Source: Acaudatibacter sp963835495 (GTDB taxonomy: Bacteria; Pseudomonadota; Alphaproteobacteria; Caulobacterales; Caulobacteraceae). Taken from it: a stretch of DNA of 64,000 bases. Made by a program: the position numbers and the translations under genes. Every line of letters starts with the position of its first letter. Within the stretch, counting starts at the first letter, position 1. The notes below the pieces were generated by a model that was given only the letters and a program-made list of their open reading frames with translations, had not been told where the DNA came from and did no database searches. Below are positions 35,338 to 46,504 of the stretch, piece by piece. The stretch lies in assembly GCA_963835495.1 (NCBI GenBank), contig CAWIFQ010000005.1, positions 1,736,001 to 1,800,000 of the forward strand, given 5' to 3'.

Positions 35338-36966
35338 GTGGGTTGGAATTTCGGAGACATCCTCGACGCCATTTCGCCGGTGATCCCGGCCGATGCGCCG
35401 GCGTTCATCCACGGCGAGCGGACCATCAGCTGGGGCGAGGCGACCAAGGCCACCAACAACATGGCCCGCGGCCTGATCGCCCGCGGCGCCAAGCCCGGCG
35501 ACAAGATCGCGATCTATATGCGCAACCGGCCGGAGTACCTGCTGGCGCTGGCCGCCGGCTTCAAGGCGCGGCTGACCCACGTCAACGTCAACTACCGCTA
35601 CACGCCCGAGGAGGTCTGGTACATCTTCGACAATTCCGACGCCCAGGCCGTGGTCTATGCGTCGGAATTCCGCGACGCGGTGGCCGCAGATCCGCCCGCG
35701 CCTGCCGAAGGTGAAGACCTGGATCGAGGTCAGCCCGGACGGCAAGGTCGCGCCGTTCGCCGAGCCGTTCGAGCGCCTGGCCGAGGACGGCAACGGCGGG
35801 CCGCTCGACATCCAGCGCTCCGGCGACGACCAGTTCTTCATCTACACCGGCGGCACCACCGGCATGCCCAAGGGCGTGATCTGGACCCACAACGACCTGC
35901 GCGAGATCACCCTGGCGGCGGCGCGGCGGATGGGCCCGGTGCCGGAGACGCTGGAGCGAGCTGACCGCGCCACCACGCCAAGCTCGGCCCCGGCATGCGC
36001 ATGCTGCCCGCCCCGCCGCTGATGCACGGCACCGGCCTCCTGACCGCCATGGGCGCGATGCTGGGCGGCGGCTGCGGTGGTGACCCTGGAAGGCGAGACC
36101 TTCGACGCCGATGAGCTGCTGCGGGCGATCGACCGCCACAAGCCGCAGTCGATGGCCATCGTCGGCGACAGCTTCGCCAAGCCGATCCTCAACGCCCTCG
36201 ACGCCGACGCCGGGCAAGTACGACGTCTCCTCGCGTCGCCATGATCGTCTCGTCGGGGGTGATGTGGAGCATGGAGGTCAAGCGCGGCCTGCTGGAGCAC
36301 ATGCCGCGGCGCGATGCTGAACGACGGCTTCTCGTCGTCCGAGGCGCTGGGCATGGGCGCCTCGGTGATGGCCAAGGGCGGCCGAGGTGCAGACCGCCAA
36401 GTTCGTGATCGGCGAGCGCTGCAAGGTGTTCGACGAGAACGACAATCCGGTCGAGCCAGGGTCGGGCGTGGCCGGGCATGGTGGCGATCATGGGCCGCCC
36501 AACCCGCTCGGCTACTACAAGGACGAGGAGAAGACCGCGCGCACCTTCCGCACCATCGGCGGCGTGCGCTACTCGATCCCGGGCGACTGGGTGCATCGGT
36601 CGAGGCGGACGGCTCGCTGACCCTGCTCGGCCGCGGCAACGCCTGCATCAACACCGCCGGCGAGAAGGTCTTCCCCGAGGAGGTCGAGGAGGCGCTGAAG
36701 ACGTCATCCGTCGGTCGAGGACGCGCTGGTGGTCGGCCTGCCGGACGAGAAGTGGGGCCAGGCGGTGACCGGCGTCGTGACGCTGGCCGAGGGCCACGAC
36801 CTGGACGAGGCGGGCCTGCAGGGCCCACGTGCGCCAGTCGCTGGCCGGCTACAAGACGCCGAAGCGGATCGTGCTGGCCGATCGCGCCCTGCGCGCCGCC
36901 AACGGCAAGGCCGACTACCCGGCGGCCAAGGCGGCGGCGGAAGGCGCGCTCGCGGCCGCGCAATGA
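35338..36966 (+). CDS. Acyl-CoA synthetase (AMP-binding family), frame broken about a dozen times
   Basis: Fatty-acid-type AMP-forming CoA ligase, about 540 residues when patched. Recognisable pieces occur in rotating frames: GWNFGDILDAISPVIPADAP, the AMP-binding P-loop IYTGGTTGMPKGVIWTH (about 35840), LPAPPLMHGTGLLTAMGAML, LGYYKDEEKTARTFRTIGGV, GRGNACINTAGEKVFPEEVE and the C-terminal YKTPKRIVLADRALRAANGK. Shifts fall near 35688, 35957, 35970, 36072, 36212, 36235, 36311, 36384, 36475, 36490, 36592, 36706 and 36827; all are compatible with single added bases. GTG 35338 follows CAGGGAAG. All conserved motifs survive, arguing against true decay. Confidence 0.72.
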
Positions 36967-37053
36967 CGCAATCGGCGATTCATCTCCGCGGCATTCCGTC
37001 CAAAGCGTCAAAAACTTAACGCCGCAAGCCTAAGACGGGCCTCGCTGTCGGAC

Positions 37054-39498
<2,445 letters not shown>

Positions 39499-39529
39499 AG
39501 CAGGCTGAGAACCGTAAGATTCCAATTCA

Positions 39530-39636
39530 CGTCATTGCCGGCTGGAGCGCGCAGCGCGCAGCGCGGAACGCCGGCAACCCATGAACGCCTTGGGTCGTCG
39601 TGTTCATGGGTGGCCGAGACAAGCTCGGCCATGACG
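39530..39636. repeat. Intergenic inverted repeat, family D, copy 1
   Basis: Starts CGTCATTGCCGGCTGGAGCG (39530-39549), includes a CGCAGCGCGCAGCGCG-type stretch and a second palindromic half TGGCCGAGACAAGCTCGGCC near 39611-39630, and ends ATGACG at 39636. A related element is at 55266-55354 in reversed order of halves. It lies between the hybrid kinase and the FAD dehydrogenase. Confidence 0.78.
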
Positions 39637-39700
39637 TGCTGTAGGCGATCCACGCCCGCTCCAGGTGACGGCGGGCCGCGGATCGCGGCATAAGCGGCGG

Positions 39701-41188
39701 ATGACAGCTGAGCACGACGTCATTGTCGTCGGCGCGGGCAACGCGGCGCTCTGCGCCGCGCTGGCGGCGTCGGAGGCCGGCGCCCGGGTGCTGGTGCTGG
39801 AGCGCGCGCCGGAGGCCGAGAGCGGGGGCAACAGCCGCTTCACCGCCGGGGCGTTCCGCTGCGTCTACGATGGCGTCGATGACCTGCGCGCGCTGATGCC
39901 GGACCTGACCGACGGCGAGGTCGAGAGCGCCGACTTCGGGACCTACACCGAGGCCCAGTTCTTCGACGACATGGGCCGGATCACCGAATACCGCACCGAT
40001 CCGGAGCTTTGCGAGCTGCTGGTCACCCGCAGCCGCGCGACGATGCGCTGGATGCAGGCGCGCGGCGTGCGGTTCATGCCGATCTGGGGGCGGCAGGCTT
40101 ACCGCGTCGGCGGCCGCTTCAAGTTCTGGGGCGGTCTGACGGTCGAAGCCTGGGGCGGCGGGCCGGGGCTGGTGGACGGCCTCTACCGGATCGCGCGCGG
40201 CGCCGGCGTCGAGATCGCCTTCGGCGCCGGCGTCACCGACCTGATCGCCGACGACGACGGCGTGCACGGGGTCAGGGTCCGGCAGGGCGGCCGCACCCGC
40301 GAGGCGCGCGCCAAGGCGGTGGTGCTGGCCTGCGGCGGGTTCGAGGCCAACACCGAGTGGCGCACGCGCTACCTCGGCCCCGGCTGGGACCTGGCCAAGG
40401 TGCGCGGGACGCGCTTCAACACCGGCGAGGGCCTGCGCATGGCGCTGGCGATCGGCGCGGCCAGCGCCGGCAACTGGTCGGGCTGCCACGCGGTCGGCTG
40501 GGACCGCAACGCGCCGGATTTCGGCGACCTGGCGGTCGGCGACGGCTTCCAGAAGCACTCCTATCCGCTCGGCGTGCTGATCAACGCCAACGGCGAGCGC
40601 TTCGTCGACGAGGGCGCGGACTTCCGCAACTACACCTACGCCAAGTACGGCCGCGCCATCCTGGCCCAGCCGGGGCAGTTCGCCTGGCAGGTGTTCGACG
40701 CCAAGGTCGCGCCGCTGCTGCGCGACGAATACCGCATCAAGCGCGCCACGCGGGTGCGGGCCGACACCCTGGAAGACCTCTGCGCCAGGCTGGAGGACGT
40801 GAACGCCCAGGCCGCGCTGGCGACGCTGCGCGCGTTCAACGCCGCGGTGGCGACCGACATCCCGTTCGATCCCAACGTCAAGGATGGCCGCGGCGCGGTG
40901 GGTCTGGCGCCGCCGAAGTCGAACTGGGCCAACCCGATCGATACGCCGCCGTTCGAAGCCTACGCCGTCACCTGCGGGGTCACCTTCACCTTCGGCGGCC
41001 TCAGGATCGACCGGCAGGCGCGGGTGATCGACGGCGATGGCGCGGCGATCGGCGGCCTCTACGCGGCCGGCGAGCTGGTCGGCGGCCTGTTCTACAACAA
41101 CTACCCCGGCGGCTCGGGCCTGATGGCGGGCGCGGTGTTTGGCCGGATCGCCGGTCTGAGCGCGGGGGCGTTCTGCGCCGCCGCTTGA
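39701..41188 (+). CDS. FAD-dependent dehydrogenase, tricarballylate dehydrogenase (TcuA)-like
   Basis: Flavoprotein of 495 residues in the fumarate reductase/succinate dehydrogenase flavoprotein family. FAD-binding DVIVVGAGNAALCAALAASE at the N terminus, substrate loop SGGNSRFTAGAFR, and the C-terminal GGLYAAGELVGGLFYNNYPG and SGLMAGAVFG. This arrangement is typical of TcuA and related FAD:substrate oxidoreductases. No tcuB or tcuC partner is adjacent, so the electron acceptor and the true substrate are unknown. ATG 39701 (MTAEHDVIVVGAG) is preferred over 39665. Confidence 0.82.
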   Translation: MTAEHDVIVVGAGNAALCAALAASEAGARVLVLERAPEAESGGNSRFTAGAFRCVYDGVDDLRALMPDLTDGEVESADFGTYTEAQFFDDMGRITEYRTDPELCELLVTRSRATMRWMQARGVRFMPIWGRQAYRVGGRFKFWGGLTVEAWGGGPGLVDGLYRIARGAGVEIAFGAGVTDLIADDDGVHGVRVRQGGRTREARAKAVVLACGGFEANTEWRTRYLGPGWDLAKVRGTRFNTGEGLRMALAIGAASAGNWSGCHAVGWDRNAPDFGDLAVGDGFQKHSYPLGVLINANGERFVDEGADFRNYTYAKYGRAILAQPGQFAWQVFDAKVAPLLRDEYRIKRATRVRADTLEDLCARLEDVNAQAALATLRAFNAAVATDIPFDPNVKDGRGAVGLAPPKSNWANPIDTPPFEAYAVTCGVTFTFGGLRIDRQARVIDGDGAAIGGLYAAGELVGGLFYNNYPGGSGLMAGAVFGRIAGLSAGAFCAAA

Positions 41189-41284
41189 ACCCCGGGTTTC
41201 CAATCGCCACTTAGGATGGACGCCGACCAAGGCCGCTCATCCGAGGGCCAGGGACGGCGGAGTCGCTTCGTTCGAGGGCTCGCC

Positions 41285-41701
41285 ATGAACCGTCCGCTAC
41301 TCTTCGACAGCCCGTTTCTGCTTGGCTTCGACCACACCCGGGCCCTGATCGAGCGGGCCGCCAAGGCGGCGGGCGAAGCCTACCCGCCCTACAACGTCGA
41401 GGAACTCGGCGACGGCGCGGTCAGGATCACCCTGGCGGTGGCTGGCTTCACCCCCACCCAGCTGGAGGTGACCGTCGAGGACAACCAGCTCATCGTGGCT
41501 GGCCGGCGCGAAGGCGCGGAGGGTGACCGGGCCTATCTGCACCGGGGCATCGCCGCCCGCGGGTTCGTCCGCAGCTTCATCCTGGCGGACGGAATGGAAG
41601 TGCGAGGGGCCACGCTGGAACACGGCCTGCTGCACATCGATCTGTTCCGCCCCGAGCCTGAGAAAAAGGTGAAGCAGATACCTATCCGGACGGCGGGCTG
41701 A
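41285..41701 (+). CDS. Small heat shock protein (Hsp20 / IbpA family)
   Basis: ATP-independent chaperone of 138 residues that holds unfolding proteins. The alpha-crystallin domain spans about residues 35-125: YNVEELGDGAVRITLAVAGF, VEDNQLIVAGRR, YLHRGIAARGFVRSFILADG and LEHGLLHIDLFRPEPE. The C-terminal IPI motif (KQIPIRTAG) for oligomer contacts is present. ATG 41285 begins MNRPLLFDSPFLLGFDHTRA. A CTTGAA at 41183-41188 may be the -35 of a heat-shock promoter, but its -10 is not clear. Followed by a DUF1150 gene, a common alphaproteobacterial pair. Confidence 0.93.
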   Translation: MNRPLLFDSPFLLGFDHTRALIERAAKAAGEAYPPYNVEELGDGAVRITLAVAGFTPTQLEVTVEDNQLIVAGRREGAEGDRAYLHRGIAARGFVRSFILADGMEVRGATLEHGLLHIDLFRPEPEKKVKQIPIRTAG

Positions 41702-41749
41702 ACCAGCCGACGATCCGGGCGTTAGTCAATTGAAGAGGAGGTGGTCGCA

Positions 41750-42007
41750 ATGACGCCGCATCATCTGTCGGCCGAAGCTTTTGCATCGCTCGGCGCACCG
41801 GACGTCGTCTATGTGCGCACGGTGAGAGGCGCTGAAATCTTGGCCGATACCCCTGTCGAAGACTTCCAGGGTTTTCATATCGAGCCCGACCAGGTGCTCT
41901 ACGCCCTACACGGCGCCGACGGCGCCCGTCTCGCGGTCATGACCGACCGCGCCACCGCCGTCGCCGCCGCCCAGGCCCACGAACTGGCGATCGTCTCCCT
42001 GCACTAA
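41750..42007 (+). CDS. DUF1150 family protein
   Basis: Small protein of 85 residues (MTPHHLSAEAFASLGAPDVV...). DUF1150 proteins are restricted to alphaproteobacteria and usually sit immediately downstream of hsp20, as here (48 bases). VVYVRTVRGAEI, YALHGADGARLAVMTDR and AAAQAHELAIVSLH match the family. ATG 41750 is preceded by AGAGGAGGTGG; GTG 41741 is the alternative. Function unknown; co-expression with Hsp20 is likely. Confidence 0.85.
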   Translation: MTPHHLSAEAFASLGAPDVVYVRTVRGAEILADTPVEDFQGFHIEPDQVLYALHGADGARLAVMTDRATAVAAAQAHELAIVSLH

Positions 42008-42029
42008 AGGCCGCCGCCGCGCGCGGTGA

Positions 42030-42057
42030 TTGCAACGCGTCAAACTTAGCCGATAAT
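42030..42057 (+). promoter_or_regulatory. Candidate sigma70-type promoter of the TonB_C-repeat gene
   Basis: TTGCAA at 42030-42035 and GATAAT at 42052-42057 with a 16-base spacer, 24 bases upstream of the ATG at 42081. A GGGAGGA ribosome site follows at about 42070. This is the clearest consensus-like promoter I see in the window. Confidence 0.5.
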
Positions 42058-42080
42058 CCCAGCCGGGTTGGGAGGACGGC

Positions 42081-43427
42081 ATGCGGGCGATTGTGGGATT
42101 GATCTTCGCGCTCTGCGCCTTCGGCGCGGCGCAGGCGGCGGATCTGAACGATCCGGTCTGGGACAGGGCGCCTGGGCAGGACGACTGGGCCAAGGCCTAT
42201 CCCGCCCGCGCCGCCCAGGCGGGCGTGTCCGGCGCTGTCAAAATGAAGTGCGCGGCGACCGCCGCTGGCCTGTTGTCCAATTGCGCGGTGATCCAGGAAA
42301 CCCCCACCGGCGAAGGCTTCGGCGCGGCCGCGCTCTCGCTGGCCGCGGGCATGGCGTTGAAGCCGACCGACGCCAACGGCCAGCCGATCACGGGGCGCAA
42401 CCTGATCGTGCCGGTCCGCTTCGAGGCCGCGATGCTGCGCAATCCAGGCACGATCGTCGGCAATCCGGACTGGCTGCGGAAGCCGACCAACGACGAGCTG
42501 GTCCAGTTCTACCCCGCCGACGCGCATGGGTTTGCCGGCAAGGCGAGGATCCAGTGCATCGTGAGCACGCGTGGATTGCTCGAGAAGTGCGTCTTGGACG
42601 AGGAGAGCCCTGCCGGTCACGGATTCGGCACGTCGGCGCTGGCGATGAGCTCCACTTTCCTCATGCGGCCGATGACGGTTGACGGCCTGCCTGTCGGCGG
42701 CGCCCGGGTCACCATTCCGATCAACTTTGAAGGCGCCTCCGGCGGCATGAACGCCCCTCCGTCGAACACGATCCGGGTGATGCGCACGGCCCCGTGGATG
42801 ACCGCGCCGACGGCCGACGCGCTTTCGGCCGCCTTTCCCAAACGCGCCGTCGGCAAGGTGGCTTCGGCTCACGTGGTGCTGCGCTGCGGCTTCCGCGACG
42901 ATGGCGGGCTGAAGGATTGCGAAACGATCAGCGATACGGTCGACGACCGAACATTCGTTGACGCAGCGAAGACCCTCACCAAGGATTTCCGCGCCATTGT
43001 GAATCCAAAGAAAGACAAGCTGGCGGACCTGCGCGTCGACATACCGTTCGATTTCCGCGACCCCAGCCAGCTGTCGCCGCCGAACGAGGTCTACGACCCG
43101 CTCTGGCTAAGGACGATCAATCCGGCCTACGTCGCCCAGCTGTTCCCCGCCGCCGCCGTGAAGGCGGGTTTGCGCAGCGGCAAGGCCGATGTCGTCTGCA
43201 CCGTCCAGCACGACGGCAGCCTGAAGGACTGCGCGGTGGCGTCCGAGCAGCCTGCCGGCCTTGGCTTCGGCGACGCCGCGCTCACCGTCGCCGGCGTGAT
43301 GGTGATGAACCCGTGGACAGCCCAGGGCGATCCGGTGGATGGGGCGCGAATCCGCCTGCCGGTGCGCCTCGAGCTTCCGGCAGATGCGCCGCCGCCAGCT
43401 CCAGCCCAGCCGGCGTCCAAGCCATAG
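42081..43427 (+). CDS. Periplasmic protein with four TonB_C-like repeats
   Basis: 448 residues with a signal peptide (MRAIVGLIFALCAFGAAQA). The mature part is four repeats of about 90 residues (roughly 26-115, 128-215, 236-335, 346-435). Each follows a pattern W...P....YP..A...G.V......C....G.L..C.V..E.P.G.GFG.AAL....M.P....G.PV.G..V.IP..F, as in GEGFGAAALSLAAGMALKP and GLGFGDAALTVAGVMVMNP. This is the TonB C-terminal fold, normally present once after an N-terminal helix and linker. Here there is no membrane anchor. Repeat 3 is the most diverged. Function unknown; binding TonB-dependent receptor boxes is possible. Confidence 0.78.
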   Translation: MRAIVGLIFALCAFGAAQAADLNDPVWDRAPGQDDWAKAYPARAAQAGVSGAVKMKCAATAAGLLSNCAVIQETPTGEGFGAAALSLAAGMALKPTDANGQPITGRNLIVPVRFEAAMLRNPGTIVGNPDWLRKPTNDELVQFYPADAHGFAGKARIQCIVSTRGLLEKCVLDEESPAGHGFGTSALAMSSTFLMRPMTVDGLPVGGARVTIPINFEGASGGMNAPPSNTIRVMRTAPWMTAPTADALSAAFPKRAVGKVASAHVVLRCGFRDDGGLKDCETISDTVDDRTFVDAAKTLTKDFRAIVNPKKDKLADLRVDIPFDFRDPSQLSPPNEVYDPLWLRTINPAYVAQLFPAAAVKAGLRSGKADVVCTVQHDGSLKDCAVASEQPAGLGFGDAALTVAGVMVMNPWTAQGDPVDGARIRLPVRLELPADAPPPAPAQPASKP

Positions 43428-43440
43428 AGCCGATTGGGGT

Positions 43441-43568
43441 GTCACCCCGGACGGCCGGCACGGCCGAGCCGCGGCCGGACCCTCCGGTTCTCAGACGATA
43501 TCCAGCTCGGTGACTGCGCGTCCGGCCCCGGCTCTCCACCCGCCTTCGCGGGCGTCGGCCGGGGTGAC
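43441..43568. repeat. Intergenic inverted repeat, family C, copy 2
   Basis: Begins GTCACCCCGGACGGCC (43441-43456) and ends GGCCGGGGTGAC (43557-43568). Internal GCGGCCGGACCCTCCGG and GCGTCCGGCCCCGGCTC are the paired inner blocks. Same element as 34308-34426, including the ACGATATCCAGCT/ACGATTTCCAGCT middle. It separates two convergent genes. Confidence 0.83.
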
Positions 43569-43589
43569 GAGATGTGGGCCCAGCTCGCC

Positions 43590-44054
43590 CTAGGCGGCGC
43601 TCGGCCTGGCTTCCTGCACCAGCAGCGCCAGGATCGCGTCGGCGCCGTGGGCCTTGCGCAGCTGTTCGCGCAGGTCGCCCTGGCGCAGCAGCCGGGAGAC
43701 CCGGGCCAGGGCGCGCAGGTGCTCGCCGCTGGCTTCCGGCGGTGCGAACAGCGCGAAGATCAGGTCCACCGGACGGTCATCCACCGCGTCGAACGCCACC
43801 GGCTGTTCCAGCCGCACGAACACGCCGCGCAGGTGCTCGAGGCCCTTCAGGCGAGCGTGCGGCACCGCAACGCCGTAGCCCACGCCGGTCGAGCCGACGG
43901 ATTCGCGCTCCAGCAACGCCTCGAGCACTTCCGCCGCTTTCAGGCCGAACGAACGGGCGGCCATCTCTGCGACGACACTCAGCGCCTGACGCTTGCCGGG
44001 GGCCGTGACGCGCGGCGCTACGGCCGCGCGATCCAGCAGATCACCGATGTTCAT
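43590..44054 (-). CDS. ptsN: Nitrogen-regulatory PTS enzyme IIA (PtsN / EIIA-Ntr)
   Basis: 154-residue phospho-carrier that links nitrogen/carbon status to regulation, not sugar import. The phosphorylated His66 lies in GYGVAVPHARLKGLEHL; SVGSTGVG and VDLIFALFAPPEASGEHLRA are conserved IIA-fructose/mannitol domain motifs. It follows hpf and rpoN in the same direction, the standard proteobacterial rpoN-hpf-ptsN order, supporting the symbol. Confidence 0.93.
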   Translation of the reverse strand: MNIGDLLDRAAVAPRVTAPGKRQALSVVAEMAARSFGLKAAEVLEALLERESVGSTGVGYGVAVPHARLKGLEHLRGVFVRLEQPVAFDAVDDRPVDLIFALFAPPEASGEHLRALARVSRLLRQGDLREQLRKAHGADAILALLVQEARPSAA

Positions 44055-44182
44055 CTAAGTCGAAGCTCTCACCCGAAGAACGCCCAGAACGGCCGGCCCC
44101 TGCAAGCAGCCCGCCAATGGCGGGAGGTCGGGGCGCCGGCATGAACGCACGAGAGTGACCAGAGGCTCCCGCTCCGAACTAA

Positions 44183-44810
44183 CTAATGACGACCCGTTGG
44201 TCCGCCGCCGTTGAGGGCCTTGGTCCGCTGGGGATCGATCCAGCCGATATTGCCGTCGGATCGCCGATAGACAACCGATAGCCCGCCGTGGGCGGCGTTT
44301 CTAAACACGATTGCGGGTTGTTCACTCAAATCGAGCTCCATGACCGCCATCGAAACGGTCATCGTCTTCAGTTCCTCCTGGGATTCGGCGATCACCATCG
44401 CCGCCGGCGGGTGGCCGGCCGATTCGTCGTCCCAGTCGTCGATGTCATCGACGTCGTCGGGCGCTCGCAGCACGTAGGATGCGGCGACCTCGGCCGCCTT
44501 GGCCTCCGCCGCCACCGCAGTGGCTCTTGAGCCTTCGCTTGTAGCGCCGGATGCGGGTCTCGATCTTGGCCAGCGCCTGGTCGAACGCGCCGTGCGCGTC
44601 CATGCCGAGCCCGTGGCTCTGCAATCGCTGGCCCGAGGCGAGACTCACCACGCAGTCGATGCGGAAGCCGTGGCCATCGCGCGAAAGCACCACGTCGGCG
44701 TCGCCGCCGCGCTCGAAGTACTTGCCGATGCTGGAGAGGAGACCGTCGGCTATCCGCGTGCGCAACGCTTCGCCGACAGCAACGTGTTTGCCGGAAACCT
44801 GGACTTGCAT
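44183..44810 (-). CDS. hpf: Ribosome hibernation promoting factor (long form), frameshifted
   Basis: Binds and dimerises inactive 70S ribosomes. N-terminal S30AE domain: MQVQVSGKHVAVGEALRTRI, then DADVVLSRDGHGFRIDC. The C-terminal domain, AAEVAASYVLRAPDD to SMAVMELDLSEQPAIVFRN, with the terminal VVYRRSDGNIGWIDPQ, lies in the next frame. A single +1 shift near 44520, where KRRLKSH runs into AVAAEAKAAEVAAS, joins them into about 208 residues, the long-HPF length. Its place between rpoN and ptsN confirms the identity. Confidence 0.88.
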
Positions 44811-44865
44811 GACGCTAACAACGCGCCGGCCGCCCGGCGGTGTCAAGCGGAGCAAGACCCGAGAT

Positions 44866-46408
44866 CTAGCTCAGTTCGCGCAATAGCCGCTTGCGTTCCA
44901 CCGACGACGGAATGCGCATCGCTTCACGGTATTTCGCCACCGTGCGCCGGGCGATATCGACGCCGGCGCCTTTGAGCATGTCGACGATCGCGTCGTCGGA
45001 GTGCACGTCGCTGTCGCCGCGCTCGGCGTCGATCAGCTGGCGGATCTTGTGGCGCACCGCTTCGGCCGAATGCGCCTCGCCGCCGCGAGCTGGAGGCGAT
45101 CGAAGAGGTGAAGAAGAACTTCATCTCGAACACGCCGCGCGGCGTCGCGAGGTATTTGTTCGAGGTGACGCGGCTGACCGTCGACTCGTGCATGCCGATC
45201 GCGTCGGCGACGGTCTTCAGGTTCAGCGGCCGCAGGTGCTCGACGCCGTAGGCCAGGAAGCCGTCCTGCTGGCGCACGATCTCGCTGGCGACCTTCAGGA
45301 TGGTCTTGGCCCGCTGGTCGAGGCTCTTCACCAGCCAGTTGGCGCTGGAGATGCAGTCGGAGACGAAGGTCTTCTCCTGGTCGGTCCGCGCGCCGGCCGA
45401 GACCCGGGCGTGGTAGCGGTGGTCGACCAGCAGCTTGGGCAGGGTGTCGGTGTTGAGCTCGACCAGCCACAGGCCCTGGGCGCCTTCGCGGACGTAGACG
45501 TCCGGCACCACCACCTGGGCCATCTCGCCGCCGAAGGCCGCGCCCGGCCGCGGCGTCAGCGCCTTCAGCTCGGCGACCATCTCGCGCAGGTCTTCGTCGT
45601 CGACGCCGCAGATCCGCTTCAGGCCCGCCATGTCGCGGCGCGCCAGCAGCTCGAGATTGGCGACCAGCGCCGCCATGGCCGGGTCGAACCGGTTCTTCTC
45701 TTTCAGCTGCAGCGCCAGGCACTCGGCGACGTCGCGGGCGAAGACGCCGGTCGGCTCGAAGCCCTGCAGGGTCGCCAGCACCGCCTCGACCCGCGCGACA
45801 TCGCAGCCGAGCCGCTCGGCCATTTCGGCCAGGTCGCCGCGCAGGTAGCCGCCTTCGTCGACCGCGTCGATCAGGCTGAGCGCGATCAGGCGTTCGGAGT
45901 CGGCGAGGCCGGCGACAGACAGCTGGGCTTCCAGATGTTCGGCGAGGCTGAGTTCGCGCCCGCCGGCGCCTTCGCGTTCGCCGTCGCCGTCCTCGAAGCC
46001 GCCGCCCTTGCCGGCCTTGGACCAGTCGACCGAACCGCCGGCGTCGGCGCCGCCGCCGGCGCCGACGTCGCCGGTGGCGTGGTCGCCGGGCGAGGCGCCG
46101 TCGTAGAGATCGTCATGCCGCGCATCGATGTCGGCGGCCGCGGCGCTGTCGGTCACCCGGTCGGCGGCGAACGAGTCGTCCGCGCCTTCGACCTCGGCGG
46201 CGCTGGCCTCGGCGTCGTTCTCGGACTCGCCCTCGCGGTCGTCGCGCTGCAATAGGGGATTGCGCTCGAGCTCGGCGTCGACGAACGCGTCCAGCTCAAG
46301 GTTGCTCAACTGCAGCAGCTTGATCGCCTGCTGCAGCTGCGGCGTGATGACCAGCCCCTGGCCCTGCCGTAATTCTAATCTCGGACTGAGCGCCAACGCG
46401 CCCTCCAA
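44866..46408 (-). CDS. rpoN: RNA polymerase sigma-54 factor, frameshifted near the C terminus
   Basis: Sigma-54, which needs AAA+ activators. Region I is LSPRLELRQGQGLVITPQLQ followed by the Gln-rich QAIKLLQLSNLELDAFVDAE; region II is a long acidic stretch (residues 55-150); core-binding and HTH regions follow (NLKTVADAIGMHESTVSRVT). A +1 shift near 45090 separates this from the RpoN box ARRTVAKYRE and the C terminus (ERKRLLRELS). Restored length about 513 residues. Since downstream hpf and ptsN are kept in order and all motifs survive, a sequencing error is more likely than a mutant. Confidence 0.92.
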
Positions 46409-46504
46409 ACCCCAGTGAACGGGACCGTTCTAGAGGGGTCAGGGGTTCTGATTGGTTAATGTCTGTGGCCGTCTTTGTCGCAATTGCGCGCCCGCCGGCG
46501 ACGG

